Below are positions 10,784-22,045 of a DNA stretch of 64,000 nt, piece by piece. A program made the position numbers and the translations under genes. How positions within the stretch are numbered: position 1 is the stretch's first letter; every line of letters starts with the position of its first letter. The stretch comes from Entomortierella parvispora (lineage: Eukaryota > Mortierellomycota > Mortierellomycetes > Mortierellales > Mortierellaceae): assembly GCA_963573315.1 (NCBI GenBank), contig OY752140.1, positions 3,968,001-4,032,000 on the forward strand, in the 5' to 3' direction. The notes beneath the pieces are model-generated. The model ran no database searches. It had not been told where the DNA came from and was given only the letters and a program-made list of their open reading frames with translations.

Positions 10784-11464
10784 ATGGCCCCAGCAAACAA
10801 GTCCCCGTTCAAGAAATCCGACGACTTGCTCTTTGACCCTGCCTTGATTCCCGCTGCCCTCCAAGAAAAACTCCCCGCTGGCTATGTCATCCGTCCCCTC
10901 TCCAGGACCGACAACCAAATCCGGTCCAACACCTCGTTCCTCAAGACTCTCCAAGTCCTCACCACCGTCGGAACTATCTCGGATCAGGCCTTCCAGGACC
11001 GTTTCACTTATCTCAAGCAACATTCGGATCAATACTTCACCATCGTGATCGAGGACATGAACGTCTCCTCCACCTCTCCACCCACACCATCCGCAACCCC
11101 TTTGCTGGTGACCCCAGGGAGGGGCAAGATTGTGGGTGCTGGCACTGTGTTAGTGGAACGCAAGTTTATTCATGAGCTTGGATTGGTCGGTCACATCGAG
11201 GACATTGCCGTGTCGGCGGATCAGCAGGGCAAGAAGCTGGGCCAGAGGATCATCGAGACTTTGATGGCCATTGGCGAACAGGTCGGTTGCTACAAGGTCA
11301 TCCTGGATTGCTCCGAGAAGAACGTACCGTTCTACGAGAAGTGTGGGTTTGAACGCAAGGGTGTGGAAATGGGCTGGTACGTCAACAAGCCAAAGAAGGA
11401 CTCTACTCCAAAGTCAGCAGGACTCGTCCACAGCGCCAGTGTTCCTATCCAGGCCAAGCTTTAA
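10784..11464 (+). CDS. GNA1: Glucosamine 6-phosphate N-acetyltransferase
   Basis: Acetylates glucosamine-6-phosphate with acetyl-CoA, a step toward UDP-GlcNAc, the precursor of chitin, N-glycans and GPI anchors; cytosolic. A single exon of 226 aa starts at ATG 10784 right after a pyrimidine-rich leader. The GNAT fold is clear: an N-terminal LFDPALIP and YVIRPLSRTD, a TVGTISDQAFQDRF helix, then GHIEDIAVSADQQGKKLG with the acetyl-CoA loop (Q-Q-G-K-K-L-G, about residues 145-152), YKVILDCSEKNVPFYEKCGF and a GVEMGWYV end. A Ser/Thr/Pro-rich insert (STSPPTPSATP) sits in the loop before the central strand, and the protein is longer than the yeast enzyme (about 159 aa), with a C-terminal extension of about 28 residues. 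Confidence 0.96.
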   Translation: MAPANKSPFKKSDDLLFDPALIPAALQEKLPAGYVIRPLSRTDNQIRSNTSFLKTLQVLTTVGTISDQAFQDRFTYLKQHSDQYFTIVIEDMNVSSTSPPTPSATPLLVTPGRGKIVGAGTVLVERKFIHELGLVGHIEDIAVSADQQGKKLGQRIIETLMAIGEQVGCYKVILDCSEKNVPFYEKCGFERKGVEMGWYVNKPKKDSTPKSAGLVHSASVPIQAKL

Positions 11465-12335
11465 AGGGACTCCAACCACTACCGATACCACCTCCACTAT
11501 CACCTTCATCATCGTCATCATCACCGTCATTGAGCCACATCCATCTGTTTCTTCCCCCCTGTCGGCCCCCCCTGCGACACTCCCCTGCCCCAACAACATC
11601 GAAACAAAGGGATTACTCAATTTCGGTCAACGTAGCCCCGCTCGCATGTATTTTTTTCCTCGTTATTTCGGTCAGCAGCACTCATGTCCTTCTTTATCTC
11701 CACCTCCCTTTTTTCTGCTGGGGTCTACAGTACCTTTCTTTGTTCTTTTTTGTTTCCGCAAGATGATGCCCGAGTTGCTTCATTTTCGTGAGACGAAAAA
11801 GAACAAGAAAACTCAATTCTACATAGTCCTCCATACCTGTTGACCCCAATACAATAATGAGGAAAAAAAAAAAAAAAAGAACTCAATCCCAAAAAGAGAA
11901 CTGAGCAACCCTCCTCCCTAATCCCATTCATTTCGTTATTACCTTTGAGAGCCTATTTTTGGCTTCTCTTGCCCTCTCTGCCCTTTTGTTTTAATGCAAA
12001 ACATGGTGCAATAACAGAATTTCAGCACAGAAAACTTCCCAGGACATCTCGGCTCAGGAACCTGCTGACTACAGGGAGGGAACATCAACTTTGTTGTTTG
12101 ACGGATTCTTGCAACCAAACCAACCAGGACACAAGGTTATTCACGAACAGCAGCAAGCACAGGATTGCAATCAACAATGGAAATCAAAACGTGTTTATAC
12201 AGCAAAAACATGAGGATGGAGAGGCATCCACTTCTTGGACATGGCTCGCTCCAGAATGGATACCGCTTATCTACACAAGCAGCTGGCTCCTCGTTTACTT
12301 ATCATAACGAGAAAAATAGGCTGGCTGAAGGGCCG
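11465..12335. other. Convergent GNA1 / TRM5 intergenic region
   Basis: About 870 bp between two stop codons. It is pyrimidine-rich at the start (GNA1 3' UTR) and carries a poly-A run at about 11863-11878. Open frames are short and compositionally biased. I see no gene. Confidence 0.6.
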
Positions 12336-14633
12336 TTACTCTGTCTTTTGCCGCTTCTCATCGGACTCAGCAGCCAGAGTGGCATCGGACGCACTCTCCG
12401 TGGTCGGCTCAAGTTTCCTCTTGACGTCGCTATGATGACACGTAAATTAAAGAAAGGGAAAGTCGCGCGTTAGCACTGGCAATTCTTGTGATGATCAGGG
12501 GTACAAAGGACGTGCACGCACACACAAGAAACTCCTTTGCTCCTGTTCAGCGCTTTCTTACCTTACCTTGCAAAAGCGATCTCGGCAGGAAGACGGAAAG
12601 AAATGCAGTACATATCCTTGTTAGGTGCCACTTTACGAACCCAGTGCAACTTGACAGAGTCCAACTCCAACTTGCCACCCATCACAGCCTCGACTCGTTC
12701 CCGGACGTCCACCTCGGGCTCTTCACTCTTTGAGAAGCAATGGCAATGAATCATGGGCAATTGAACTTTGGGCTCTGGGATATGTTCCTCGCGTCCCTTG
12801 AACAATCCACGGAATGCATCCAAAAACTCGATTGCTGTTGCTGGTAGATTCATCACGAAGTGGTCAAATGTCTTCAGTCTGTTGCTGTTGTCCTCCAAAA
12901 CGACGGGAGCAGGGGCGGGGACAACAACGGCGGGGGTATCTTCCTTCTTGGCTCCCTTGCCATGGTTCTTCTTGGCCCCTGGTACTGAAGGAGGAGCGCC
13001 TTTGTATCCAGATGCCTCTAAATCCGCCACAGCTTTGCGAATGAACTCACGTCCGTCCAGGTTGTAAATAACGAGGTTCTTGTCAAGCTACAAGGAAATA
13101 TCCTGTCAGTCTCTTGTACGAATTTCGTATGGTGGCACAGCAATTGAGTCAATTGCACGTTATTTGCCCATCTCTCATAAACATTTTGTTACCTTGTTCA
13201 AAGCCTTGTTCTCCAACATGCATTTGTATGAGACTGGGTTGAGATCGTTGGCGTAGACCAAACATCCCTTCTTGGCCGCTGGCATGGCAAAAGGTCCAAC
13301 TCCTGCCATCACATCGCACACTGCATCCGTGGACTTGAACAACTTCACAAGACGCTCATGTTCGGTATGAAGACGAGAGTTCCAATAGACGTTGGAGAAA
13401 TCAAATTTGAATTTGCATCCACTTTCTCTCTATAACAAAAAATATTAAACAATAGACGTAGACGTCAGAATATAAACATACCCACTTTGATCTTCAAATT
13501 CAAACCAAAAAGGGCCAAAGATACATACGACTTCTGCAATCATGTCATCGTCTCCTGCCAAAACTTCCATCTTGAAGAATCGGAAGGTGGTATCGATAGA
13601 ATCCATCTTGTTGACGACGGTTCTGAGGTTGGGGTTCTTGTCCAGGATAATCTCCCCGATCAGCTTCTTCCAGGGAAGGTATTCATCTCTCAGGTTCATG
13701 TGAGCGATATGTCCGACGGTTGTGAAAGACGAAGGGGCCTCATCAACAAGCTCCTCTGGCAAGATGGCTCTCAAAACCTCATCTACATGGGAGAAGCGTG
13801 AGTACTAGAAGCGACTTTCTTTGCGATCGTTTCCACAAAAGAAAGTTGGTGCGTTACCTGCCGTCCAATGGTCGTACGCAACATTGAACTGCGCCTCCGT
13901 CACGTCAATTCCTTTCTCCTTGATAAACTGCTTTGTCGCCTCTGAAGCTCCCTCAAGATCTAATAAAAAATTTGAAGTTCAAAAACAAGAACCATAAGTC
14001 TTTGGAACTCGAAACACAAGATCCAAAAGTCGCACATAGATGTAAATCGCGGATAGATCCTTCATGGTTTTCCCCCCAAGCTACCTTTGTCCTTAATGTC
14101 CAAGCTCAAAAGAACCAATCGCTTCGACTTTTCGCCATCATCACTGTCGATAACGTTCCTGATCTTGGGTTCCAAGAGCATGTCCCTAAATGAGAAAAAC
14201 CAGACAGATCGTCAGATCGTTTGCAACAGAGACTGAAGGATAGAGGTCCGTTATGCAAATCGCCACGTGGGTCCTGCATTTGAGGTTGGTAGCTCCAGGA
14301 TCACAGTTGGGGTCAAAGGAAAAAAAAATGCCCTGAAAGTAAAAATAAAAAAATCCGTACGTTCCAATGGCCTTCTTGCATTCCATGGTCAAGTTGGCAG
14401 GAATCCGAAGAGCCATGACACTGACAGTCTTTTTGAACAGTGATCGGTCCAAGGTAAAGAGACCGCGCTGGACTACTGGAGGAGGAATCATGATGTTGTA
14501 GTAAGGGTCGGTCAGGGTCGAATGAGCTTTGCAAAAAAGAAAGAGAATGCCCTTGGGCTGATCTTGACCAGATCTTTTTTCTCAGTACACATACCAGGAC
14601 TCGATGTACGTGATTCTTTGGTGGCAAAAAATG
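12336..14633 (-). CDS. TRM5: tRNA (guanine37-N1)-methyltransferase
   Basis: Trm5 makes m1G37 next to the anticodon using S-adenosylmethionine, preventing frameshifting; the fungal enzyme serves cytosol and mitochondria. Exons in phase: 14633-14595, 14526-14361, 14185-14085, 13959-13858, 13782-13529, 13429-13193, 13087-12567 and 12429-12336. Landmarks are [100 protein letters not shown] (SAM-binding) and YANDLNP. An Ala/Pro/Lys-rich insert (about residues 340-380) precedes the C-terminal strand motifs. The true start is unresolved: sequence supports coding to 14633, and an ATG at 14721 with a weak intron could supply the N-terminus. The eIF3l stop is only about 105 bp upstream. Confidence 0.9.
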
Positions 14634-14738
14634 CTTTTTAGTTTTCTACATCTGAAAAAATATCTACGTGTGCGTGCACCATCATCCCGGCCTCTTCTCC
14701 ACTCACAGACAGGCTTGTCATACTCCTTTCCTTCTTGA

Positions 14739-16849
14739 TTAAGCCTTGCTCGTCAACTCCAAACCTCCGAGGATATCCTGGAACTTGTTAATGTTGCGCA
14801 AGAACCAATCACCATAACGACGACCAACCTTGGCCTCCGAAACGTGAATCATGTCCTCTCTCAAGCAGAAGTCCAAATCCGAAGTGCCCTGGTACTCGCC
14901 CTCCAAAAGGGTACCCTCGACCCACTTGATCTGGCGACTCCTGATCTTGGCCATCATCAACAACGTGCGCAATTGCTCGGGCTCGACCTCGAGGAACGAG
15001 GCCAACTTGGCGTTACCCATGGTGGTGTACAACTTCAAGTACGAGCGCAAGGTGGGCAACAAGATCGAGTTGCGGACCTCGGCCAAGAAGATCTTGGTGT
15101 AGTGCTGAACGGGCTCGAAGACAGTCATCGAGTTCAAAACCTCGGGATCCTCGTCCAGGTTGGGGCCGTTGGGCGAGATGAACTTGGGGCAAGCAAAGAG
15201 GAAGAGCTCCTCAAAGACGGGCATGGCCTCCTCGGCCTTGGAGAGCTTGGTCGACTGCTCGGCGTACTTCTCCTTCAACTGGCTGTGAATGTTCTCATCC
15301 AAACGGGTGGGGCACAAGGTGACGCACATGGCCAAGAGAGCGTACATCTGGTCGCCCTTCTTGTTGATCTGGTCATGCTGGTACGACCGGCTGTGGTACT
15401 GCTTTGTGCGGTTGATGAAGGTCAAGATGTGGGAGAAGGCCTTGATGGCGTCGGCGTAACGGCGCATCATCATGTAGGCGAATCCGACATAGTAGTAGGT
15501 GGTGACGTGGCAAGCGGTGACACGGGCGAACAAAGCCTGCTTCTTGTTCAACTCAATGTTCTCCATCATCTTGAGGGCCAAGGTGAAGTCGCCCAACAAG
15601 CAGTGGACGCGGAGCAAGCCAACAATGCTGAAGTAACCCAACATCTTGTAGAGGGGGCGCGAGCCATACTCTCCAGCAGCCTCAACCATATCGCCACCGT
15701 TCTTGGAAACCAAAAGCTGCTCCGTGATGCGAGACTTCTGGATCAAAGAATACAAGACGTTCAAAACACTGTAACAGCTCCAGATCTGGGAGTTGTCGCG
15801 AAGCAAAGCCAATTCCTCGGGGGTCTTGTTCTTGATGCGGTTGCGGTAGTTGCAGAAAGACTGGAACTGGTAAATGAACTCATCAATGATATCCCAGAGC
15901 CACTGGTTGGGGAGCTCCAAAGCAACGGGTCCGTCAGAGTCTACAAGAAAATAAGCACGTCGGTGAGCCAAGAATTAGAACAAGTTGCTTCTCCTGCGCC
16001 TCGTAGTCCAAGATCCAGATTATGTCCATGACTGAATCACTTACTCAAGATGTAGTTGAACAAGTCGCAGTAGTTCTCATAAGAGTGGAAACGGTGCTCC
16101 ATGGTGGGGGTGAGGCGCGAGTAAATGTGACGGTAGAACAACTCGCGGTAGAGGGTCAAAAAGACCTGATCTATATGTTTCAATAAAACAAGAAGGGTGA
16201 GAAATCATTCATCCCTCTATATCGTCCATTCCAGGTTCAATTGCTCGACCCATAAAGTCCAAGAGAAGGTAGTTTACCGTCGTTGACCAAAGGCGAGATC
16301 GCCTCAGGCTCGGGCCAAGACTCGTTGAGGTAGAACTTCTCGGTCAACTTGTTGAAAGAGTGCTCATAGATCTGCTGGAGCTCGTAGACGTTGTTCTCCA
16401 AAACACTGCGGTGGAACAACATGATGAAGTTCTTGACCACCTCGGGGATCAAGACCTCCTGGTACTGCTGAGTGGTCTGGTCTAAAGCATATGCAAATAA
16501 CCACAACAGGAGAAAAAGTTAGCTGGGCTATTCCCCACACCAGCACAGTGACCATTCTCGTCCATGACACCATGAAGAACTCTGATTCCAGCACTCTTTG
16601 TCCAAAATGAAAGCTGTTTGGTCATTTGATCGTCGATTTGAAGAGTTCCATGAACTGGGTCAAGGGTGCTTTGGTGGCGTGATGTTGGAGCGAATAATTT
16701 TTTCTTCCTGAAGCAGATGAGTGACAGAGATGGATGGCAAATTTACCAGCAGCCAAGAGCTCCTCATCGAGTCCGTCATCCTGGACAGGGTATGCGTTGA
16801 CAACCAAGTCGACCTCGGAAGCAATATCGATTTCCTCGTCGTAGTTCAT
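14739..16849 (-). CDS. EIF3L: Eukaryotic translation initiation factor 3 subunit L
   Basis: A PCI-domain subunit of the eIF3 scaffold that binds the 40S ribosome. It is present in filamentous and early fungi but absent from Saccharomyces. Four exons join exactly: 16849-16747, 16481-16278, 16170-16045 and 15940-14739, giving 544 aa. It matches the animal subunit along its length: VIPEV-type start ([10 protein letters not shown]), [104 protein letters not shown], then the PCI end [18 protein letters not shown] and [19 protein letters not shown]. The N-terminus is short and acidic. TRM5 follows almost immediately on the same strand. Confidence 0.96.
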
Positions 16850-17331
16850 GATGTGCAGTGTATGGGTGATGGAATCTCAGGGCAATCTCTTTCATCAGAG
16901 CAAATAAACACTACAGCACAATACACATGCGATGATTTTCATCCCTGCACGTGATCTCTATACAAGTCTTTTTTGGACCCCGTCAGCCTCGATTTGGTCA
17001 ATGGCTCCCGTCCTGGACACCGAACTTCGATCCAAGGTGTCCGCTCGCAAGGAGTTACGTCCTGGACCTTCCGAATCCTTGGCATCCAAACGGCAGATTG
17101 GAGCTACTATTGACTTCATCAATTGCTGTGTGCTTTCTTGTTTGACCGCTGCAACCAGTCAGTTGTTCGTCATGGGAACCGCCCTTCGTCAACTAAACTC
17201 CTCAAGTGTGCTCGTGAGAAATAAAATGAAAAAAAAAAAATCCTCCCTCCACTTTTTCTCTTCTTCCGACATCACTCCATTCCTTCCTCTAGCTCCAACT
17301 CCAATTCCTCCACTCCCCTCTAATCTCAGCC
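16850..17331. promoter_or_regulatory. Divergent eIF3l / CDGSH gene intergenic region
   Basis: 482 bp between start codons. An open frame from ATG 17001 runs into the CDGSH leader but ends in poly-Lys and pyrimidine-derived residues, with no recognisable domain. I treat it as non-coding or a possible upstream ORF. A poly-A run lies near 17228-17239 and CT-rich sequence precedes the CDGSH start. Confidence 0.5.
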
Positions 17332-18291
17332 ATGGACATTGAAGACCTCGGTCACTTGGGCAAGAAACCAAAAGTCACAAACGTAACGGACAAAATCAAA
17401 AGTTCGTAACCCTTTTACTGTGCGATTCCTTGTGCTGATCATGTCTCCCATTCTTTTGATACATAGTACAACCCGTGCACGGTCCGTGGACTCAAGCCCG
17501 GTTCAATTAAAGAATGGTGCACCTGCGGTCTCACCAAGAAAGGGCCGTGGTAATGAACCTTTCCGTGTTTCATTCTTTTTCATATTCCCCCACACGTCGT
17601 ACTATCATTAACACATCGCGCCTTGTTCTTCTCTCGCAGGTGCGATGGCAAATCTCATAAAGGAACAACATTCAAGCCGTTGCGGTGGAAGGTCCCAGAC
17701 GGCAAGAACACCCAAACCATGTATAGCATCTGTGATTGTCGATACACTACGCGGCCACCTTTTTGTGATGGAATCCGTAAGTCTTTTATAGCGCCATCCT
17801 CTCTGAACAAAGGAAGGGAGGAAGTAAACTATGTGCCTGATCCTTCCTCTGCTTTCACATTTGTAGATTACGATTTACCACTTCGATATCTCAAAAAGAT
17901 CAAGGAATGCCCACGCCAACCTCACGATCCTGCAGTGACAAAACTATGTGAGGAATGTGGATGGGCTGGTCCTCGTGAGATGTGGCCGGAATTGCCACCC
18001 AGTGCCGATTCCGATTCAGAATCGGACTTCTCTGAAGATGAGGATGATAACGACAAGGAAAAAAAGCCATTGGAAGAACAGCTTCAGAGACAATTGGCAG
18101 CCAACACACCAAAAGTGCAAGTTCAAATATCGTCTGGAGATGCAACCGCTATGGACGAGGAAGCTGATTCTGCCATGGATATCGATCAGCCTAGAGCTTG
18201 TAATGGATCTTGTCAAACTGGAGTTGAAGGCGAGGTCGATCCCGAGGTATATCGGATGGCCCAAGAGATTCAAAAGGTTCAGCTGTCATAG
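17332..18291 (+). CDS. Double CDGSH iron-sulfur domain protein (CISD3-like)
   Basis: CDGSH proteins bind 2Fe-2S clusters through three Cys and one His and act in iron/redox handling; those with two motifs (CISD3 type) are mitochondrial matrix proteins. Exons: 17332-17382, 17467-17549, 17640-17776 and 17867-18291, 231 aa. Motif 1 reads CTCGLTKKGPWCDGKSH, with an extra Lys between the Gly and Ser of the canonical CDGSH. Motif 2 reads CDCRYTTRPPFCDGIH, its last His completed across an intron. The C-terminal ~115 residues add HYDLPLRYLKKIKECP, a CEECGW piece and an acidic Ser/Asp/Glu run. No mitochondrial presequence is obvious, so location is open. The first exon boundary uses a GTAACG donor chosen because it restores the frame. 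Confidence 0.87.
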
Positions 18292-18380
18292 CACACCAGG
18301 ATGTCTCTTGTGCAAACACGCTGCAGAGCTGCATCTGATGAATTGTTTTTTTATTTTCATACAAAAAGTTGATGACACGA

Positions 18381-21066
18381 TTACGCCTTTCCAGCAGTGT
18401 CGATAGCCATGAGTGATCCAATAAACGTGAGAATCTAGAGAAAGAAGGAAGATTGGGTGAGCACAATGATCAATGGCTTTGAATGATAGGCTAGTGCTTT
18501 GGAGCGCGGGACAAAACAAACATACTAGCTTGGCGCGGCACTCAATGATATCTTCAGGGAGGACAAAGATGACGGCACCGATCTTTCTTGCCACAGAGAT
18601 GGCATATTTGGCGTTCAACTTGGCGTCCTCCAAAGAAGTGCCCCTGTTGACCATGGCATAGTCGACGGATCCAGGGCGAACTCCGTTCAAGACATCGCAC
18701 ACGAAGACACCGGTTCTGAAAGAAGGATCCTTGAAGCTTCCGACCTTGCTGGTCTTTCCTCCACGCTGCACAGTCTCGTTGGCCCAACGAATCATCTCCA
18801 TGTCGGTGATGTCACGACCAGATTTTGAAAGCTTCTTCATCGTCTGTGTTACGTTCTCACGCATCATCTGCCAAACCAAGCCAAGAGTAAGAGTTGGGCT
18901 TCCATCGACGATATCGGCTCCCTGCATGTTGACAAGAGTGTAACGGAGATGCTGTCCGATCATGATGGCATAGTTGGTGTTCTCGACTGCCTTGAAGCGG
19001 TTAAGGGGCTGCTTGCGGGTGGCACGCTTCCAGTCCACGATACCAGGATGCATCTTTTCAAAAGCCTGCAAGAGGATGACTCCGTCTTGAAGATCAGTGT
19101 ACAAGTTGTTGACGAAAGGGTCAACATCTAAACTGTTGAGCCACAAGGCAAATACTATATTTCGAAGAAAACCGTTAGAAAACTGCACCTCTCGATACGA
19201 TCATCCTTTAGGTCAAACATCATTCTTATTTTACCTCGAGCCTCGCGATCTCCCTCGACATCTGGCAATTCTGGACGCTCGACCTCTTCCAAGGGATCGA
19301 GACCAGGGTGGTTGTTGAACAAGTTGGCAACGAAGGCGAGGTTGAGCTTGGGGTTTCCTGCAACGAGCGACTGGGGAGAAAGATACTTGCGGCAGTTGAG
19401 TTTTTCGGCGTTCTGAAGAATTTGCTCAGCACGAGAAAAGAGATCGTTCTCGCGGAGAGGGGCCTTGGAGCAAAGATCTGGAGCCAATTGGTTGAGGAGA
19501 ATGGTGTAGTTCTCGCCGTCCTTGACATCTGAACTAAAGTTGTTCACGCTGTGAGCACACACACAAAGGAGTCAATGTTAGCAACTATACATCTTTTTTC
19601 CAATATCTTTTCCAAATGTCGGTGAGCACTTCTAGCGAGCTTTTCTGAGGTTTCTGTAATCTTCCACCTCGCCGCTCGTTCTGGACTTGATTTTTCAACA
19701 AAAGAGCCAGAAAAAACAATCTATTTCCGAGCAATTCAAACAAGAGGTTGACTTACGTTCTATGCCATCCTGCAGCCTTCAAGTGGTAGTTGAACCATCT
19801 CAACAAGATTTGCTCTGGGGGAAGGCGAAGGAACTTTTCAAGGGACTCGTCCTCTTCCAAGAGGCGGTAGAGTTCAGGGTGAAGACGGATATCAATCTTG
19901 GACAGAAGACCAGCCTTGATGATCTGCCAAATGAGTCCCAAAATCAAGTGCTCACGTCCGTCCATAATATCCTGAGGTCCAATGTTGACGACACTGCATC
20001 CAATAGCCTTGGCAGAGTTGATAGCCACATTGTTGTTCTCGATAATCTGGAAGTTGGACAGCTTATTCTTGACGTTCAACACACGCTCATCGATGGTGTC
20101 TGGTACTGAATCGTTGATCAGTTTGCACAGCAAGAGACCATCTATTTCCATCAAAGATTGAAAAAGAACGAGTATGTTTAAAACTTTGCGCAGATGGACA
20201 ACGACAATCGGCGTCACCGCGAGAATTCTCTTTCGTTTTCAGAACAGAGGACTGCTCCAGCCGCGAAAAAGGTTTATCCTCTCATAATTTCTTTTTTCTT
20301 TTCTTGATGACGAAGAGTAGGGACAAAATGGATGAATCTTTCTTACCTCGACACTCGTCAAAGACCTGCATAGTATGCGTGGGAATGGGGATCCTGTCTC
20401 CAATATGCAAATCACCAGCGAGTACAGAGTTGATATGTGCGGTAAACTCGGAACGCTCGTCATCGTTCATTGAGTGCGTAATGTTGTTGTTGGCTCCCTT
20501 GACCTGGATCACTTTCTTGCCCGCGGTGTGTTGGCTTGAACCTCCCTCACGCAACTTTGAGATAATCTGACGATAAGAACAAAAAAAGAGCGGGAGTGTT
20601 AGCGACCCAAACAGTAGTTAAAAAAAAGGAGTTGCCACGCCGCAAGGTCAGTTGTGGTCTGACCACGCGCATCAGAGAAAAAGTTCACGCGAACAGTAAG
20701 AGAAGTTACCTCCAGAAACTCGTCCACTTCAACCTTTCCAGTGGCATTGATATCGACAGCCTTGATAGTAGAGCGGATCTGGTCGTAAGACTGACCTTCG
20801 CCAATATCTTGAATGACCTTGACGAGGTCCTTTTGGTCGATTTGGCCGCGTCCATCAATGTCGAAGCGACTAGAATCATTGAACAAGAAGGGATTAGTCT
20901 CGGGGCAAAAGGGAATGTCGTTACTGAGCTCAAGGTAGGAACAATGAGCGGGCTTATTATTCCTGGTCAGTTATTCTTACCGGAACTGGTTCACTAGCTC
21001 GTCGACATCGTTGACTGGCAACTGAGGGAACTTTTTGGCGAGGAGGGCCGAGTTGATGACAACCAT
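18381..21066 (-). CDS. SAC6: Fimbrin/plastin actin-bundling protein
   Basis: Cross-links actin filaments at endocytic patches and cables. Seven exons join in phase: 21066-20981, 20869-20710, 20566-20347, 20141-19757, 19548-19235, 19154-18526 and 18434-18381, 615 aa, the usual fimbrin length. The N-terminus has two EF-hand-like loops (FDIDGRGQIDQKD and VDINATGKVEVDEF), then four calponin-homology domains in two tandem pairs. Landmarks are DERVLN, NNNVAINSAKAIGC, GPQDIMDGREHLILGLIWQII, LLRWFNYHLKAAG, REARVFALWLNSL, NRFKAVENTNYAIMIGQHL and GVRPGSVDYAMV. It ends ILTFIGSLMAIDTAGKA. The start is the only ATG in the first in-phase exon. It converges on the CDGSH gene, with about 90 bp between stop codons. 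Confidence 0.96.
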
Positions 21067-22045
21067 TTTGCTGAAATGTACGAACGAACAGTGCAGTCTT
21101 GAGTTTTTGGCTTGATTAGAGTAGGCTTGGATAGGGCGAGCGGAGAAGACGGATGAGATGGGGAACGCGAGAGAGAGGAATGAATGTGGGGATGAAAAGA
21201 AGAGACAAAGAAGAAGAACAAGAGAGTCGACGAGAGAAAGAAACGCCAATGACGAAACAGAGGGCCAGAACACGCAAAAATTGGTGGCAGCAGAAGATCC
21301 TTTTTTGTGTCGCTTCGATGCGATTCCTGTGGGCTTTTTTTCCCAGAGTCCGTCGTTGACTGGCTCGCCTGCCAAGTCTGTCTCGGACTCGCTGGAGACC
21401 CTCTGCCACGCCACCACAGCCCCGATGCCTTGCCTGTCTTTCCTCTAACGACTTCCAAGGCCAGCTACCCGCCACCGTCGTGGGCAAGTCTTGGCAACAG
21501 CACAGCAAGGTTCTTCTCTCTGCTTGGAGTTCTCAAACGACAATCAACCTTCTCTTGCAAGAAAAACACAGCACTCGCTCTGCGGCATGCCGCCCCTTAA
21601 CGCCAGATGGCGCACAGCCTCGCCCTTTCTTCTCTTCCTCATCCCCTGCATGATGATCGTTGGAGAAGCACGCGTCTTTTCATCTCTCTATATATTCTTC
21701 TCTGCAGCACCGTTCGTTCTGTATAATTGCCCCTATCTGCTCCCCTTCTCTCTCAACCTCGCTTCTATCCCACCCATTTTCTCTCTCCGTGTCCATTCCC
21801 CTACCTCTTACTCTTGCATAGTCGGTTTTCATGTCGGTCCATGAAACTGATATGGCCTCTCCCCTCCCCCCTTTGAATAATGACATCCCCTGTGGCGCTT
21901 TCTCATCCATAAAAGGACACGCGCCTCTCTACAATTATTCTGCAATCTCCGTTGTCCTTCAGACTCTTTCATTCTCTTCTCTTATCCAACAATTAGCAAT
22001 CGCAGATACCAACCTTTACTTCACTTCCACCTCCACTTTCTCAGA
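21067..22045. promoter_or_regulatory. Divergent SAC6 / secreted LPMO-like gene intergenic region
   Basis: About 980 bp without a supported gene; open frames are biased and overlap each other. It includes a perfect CArG-type sequence CC(A/T)6GG at 21907-21916 (CCATAAAAGG), about 130 bp upstream of the start at 22046. This could be a MADS-factor site or simply serve as a TATA-like element. CT-rich leader sequence follows to the ATG. Confidence 0.5.

Noticed and set aside
14844-16031. 395-codon open frame on the + strand
   Set aside because: It is the exact antisense shadow of the last eIF3l exon; the repeated Leu/Gly/Val composition is typical of a mirrored GC-rich coding frame, and the minus-strand protein is unmistakable.
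17001-17342. Open frame starting at ATG upstream of the CDGSH gene
   Set aside because: It ends in poly-A-encoded Lys and pyrimidine-tract residues, overlaps the CDGSH start and shows no family resemblance; at best an upstream ORF.
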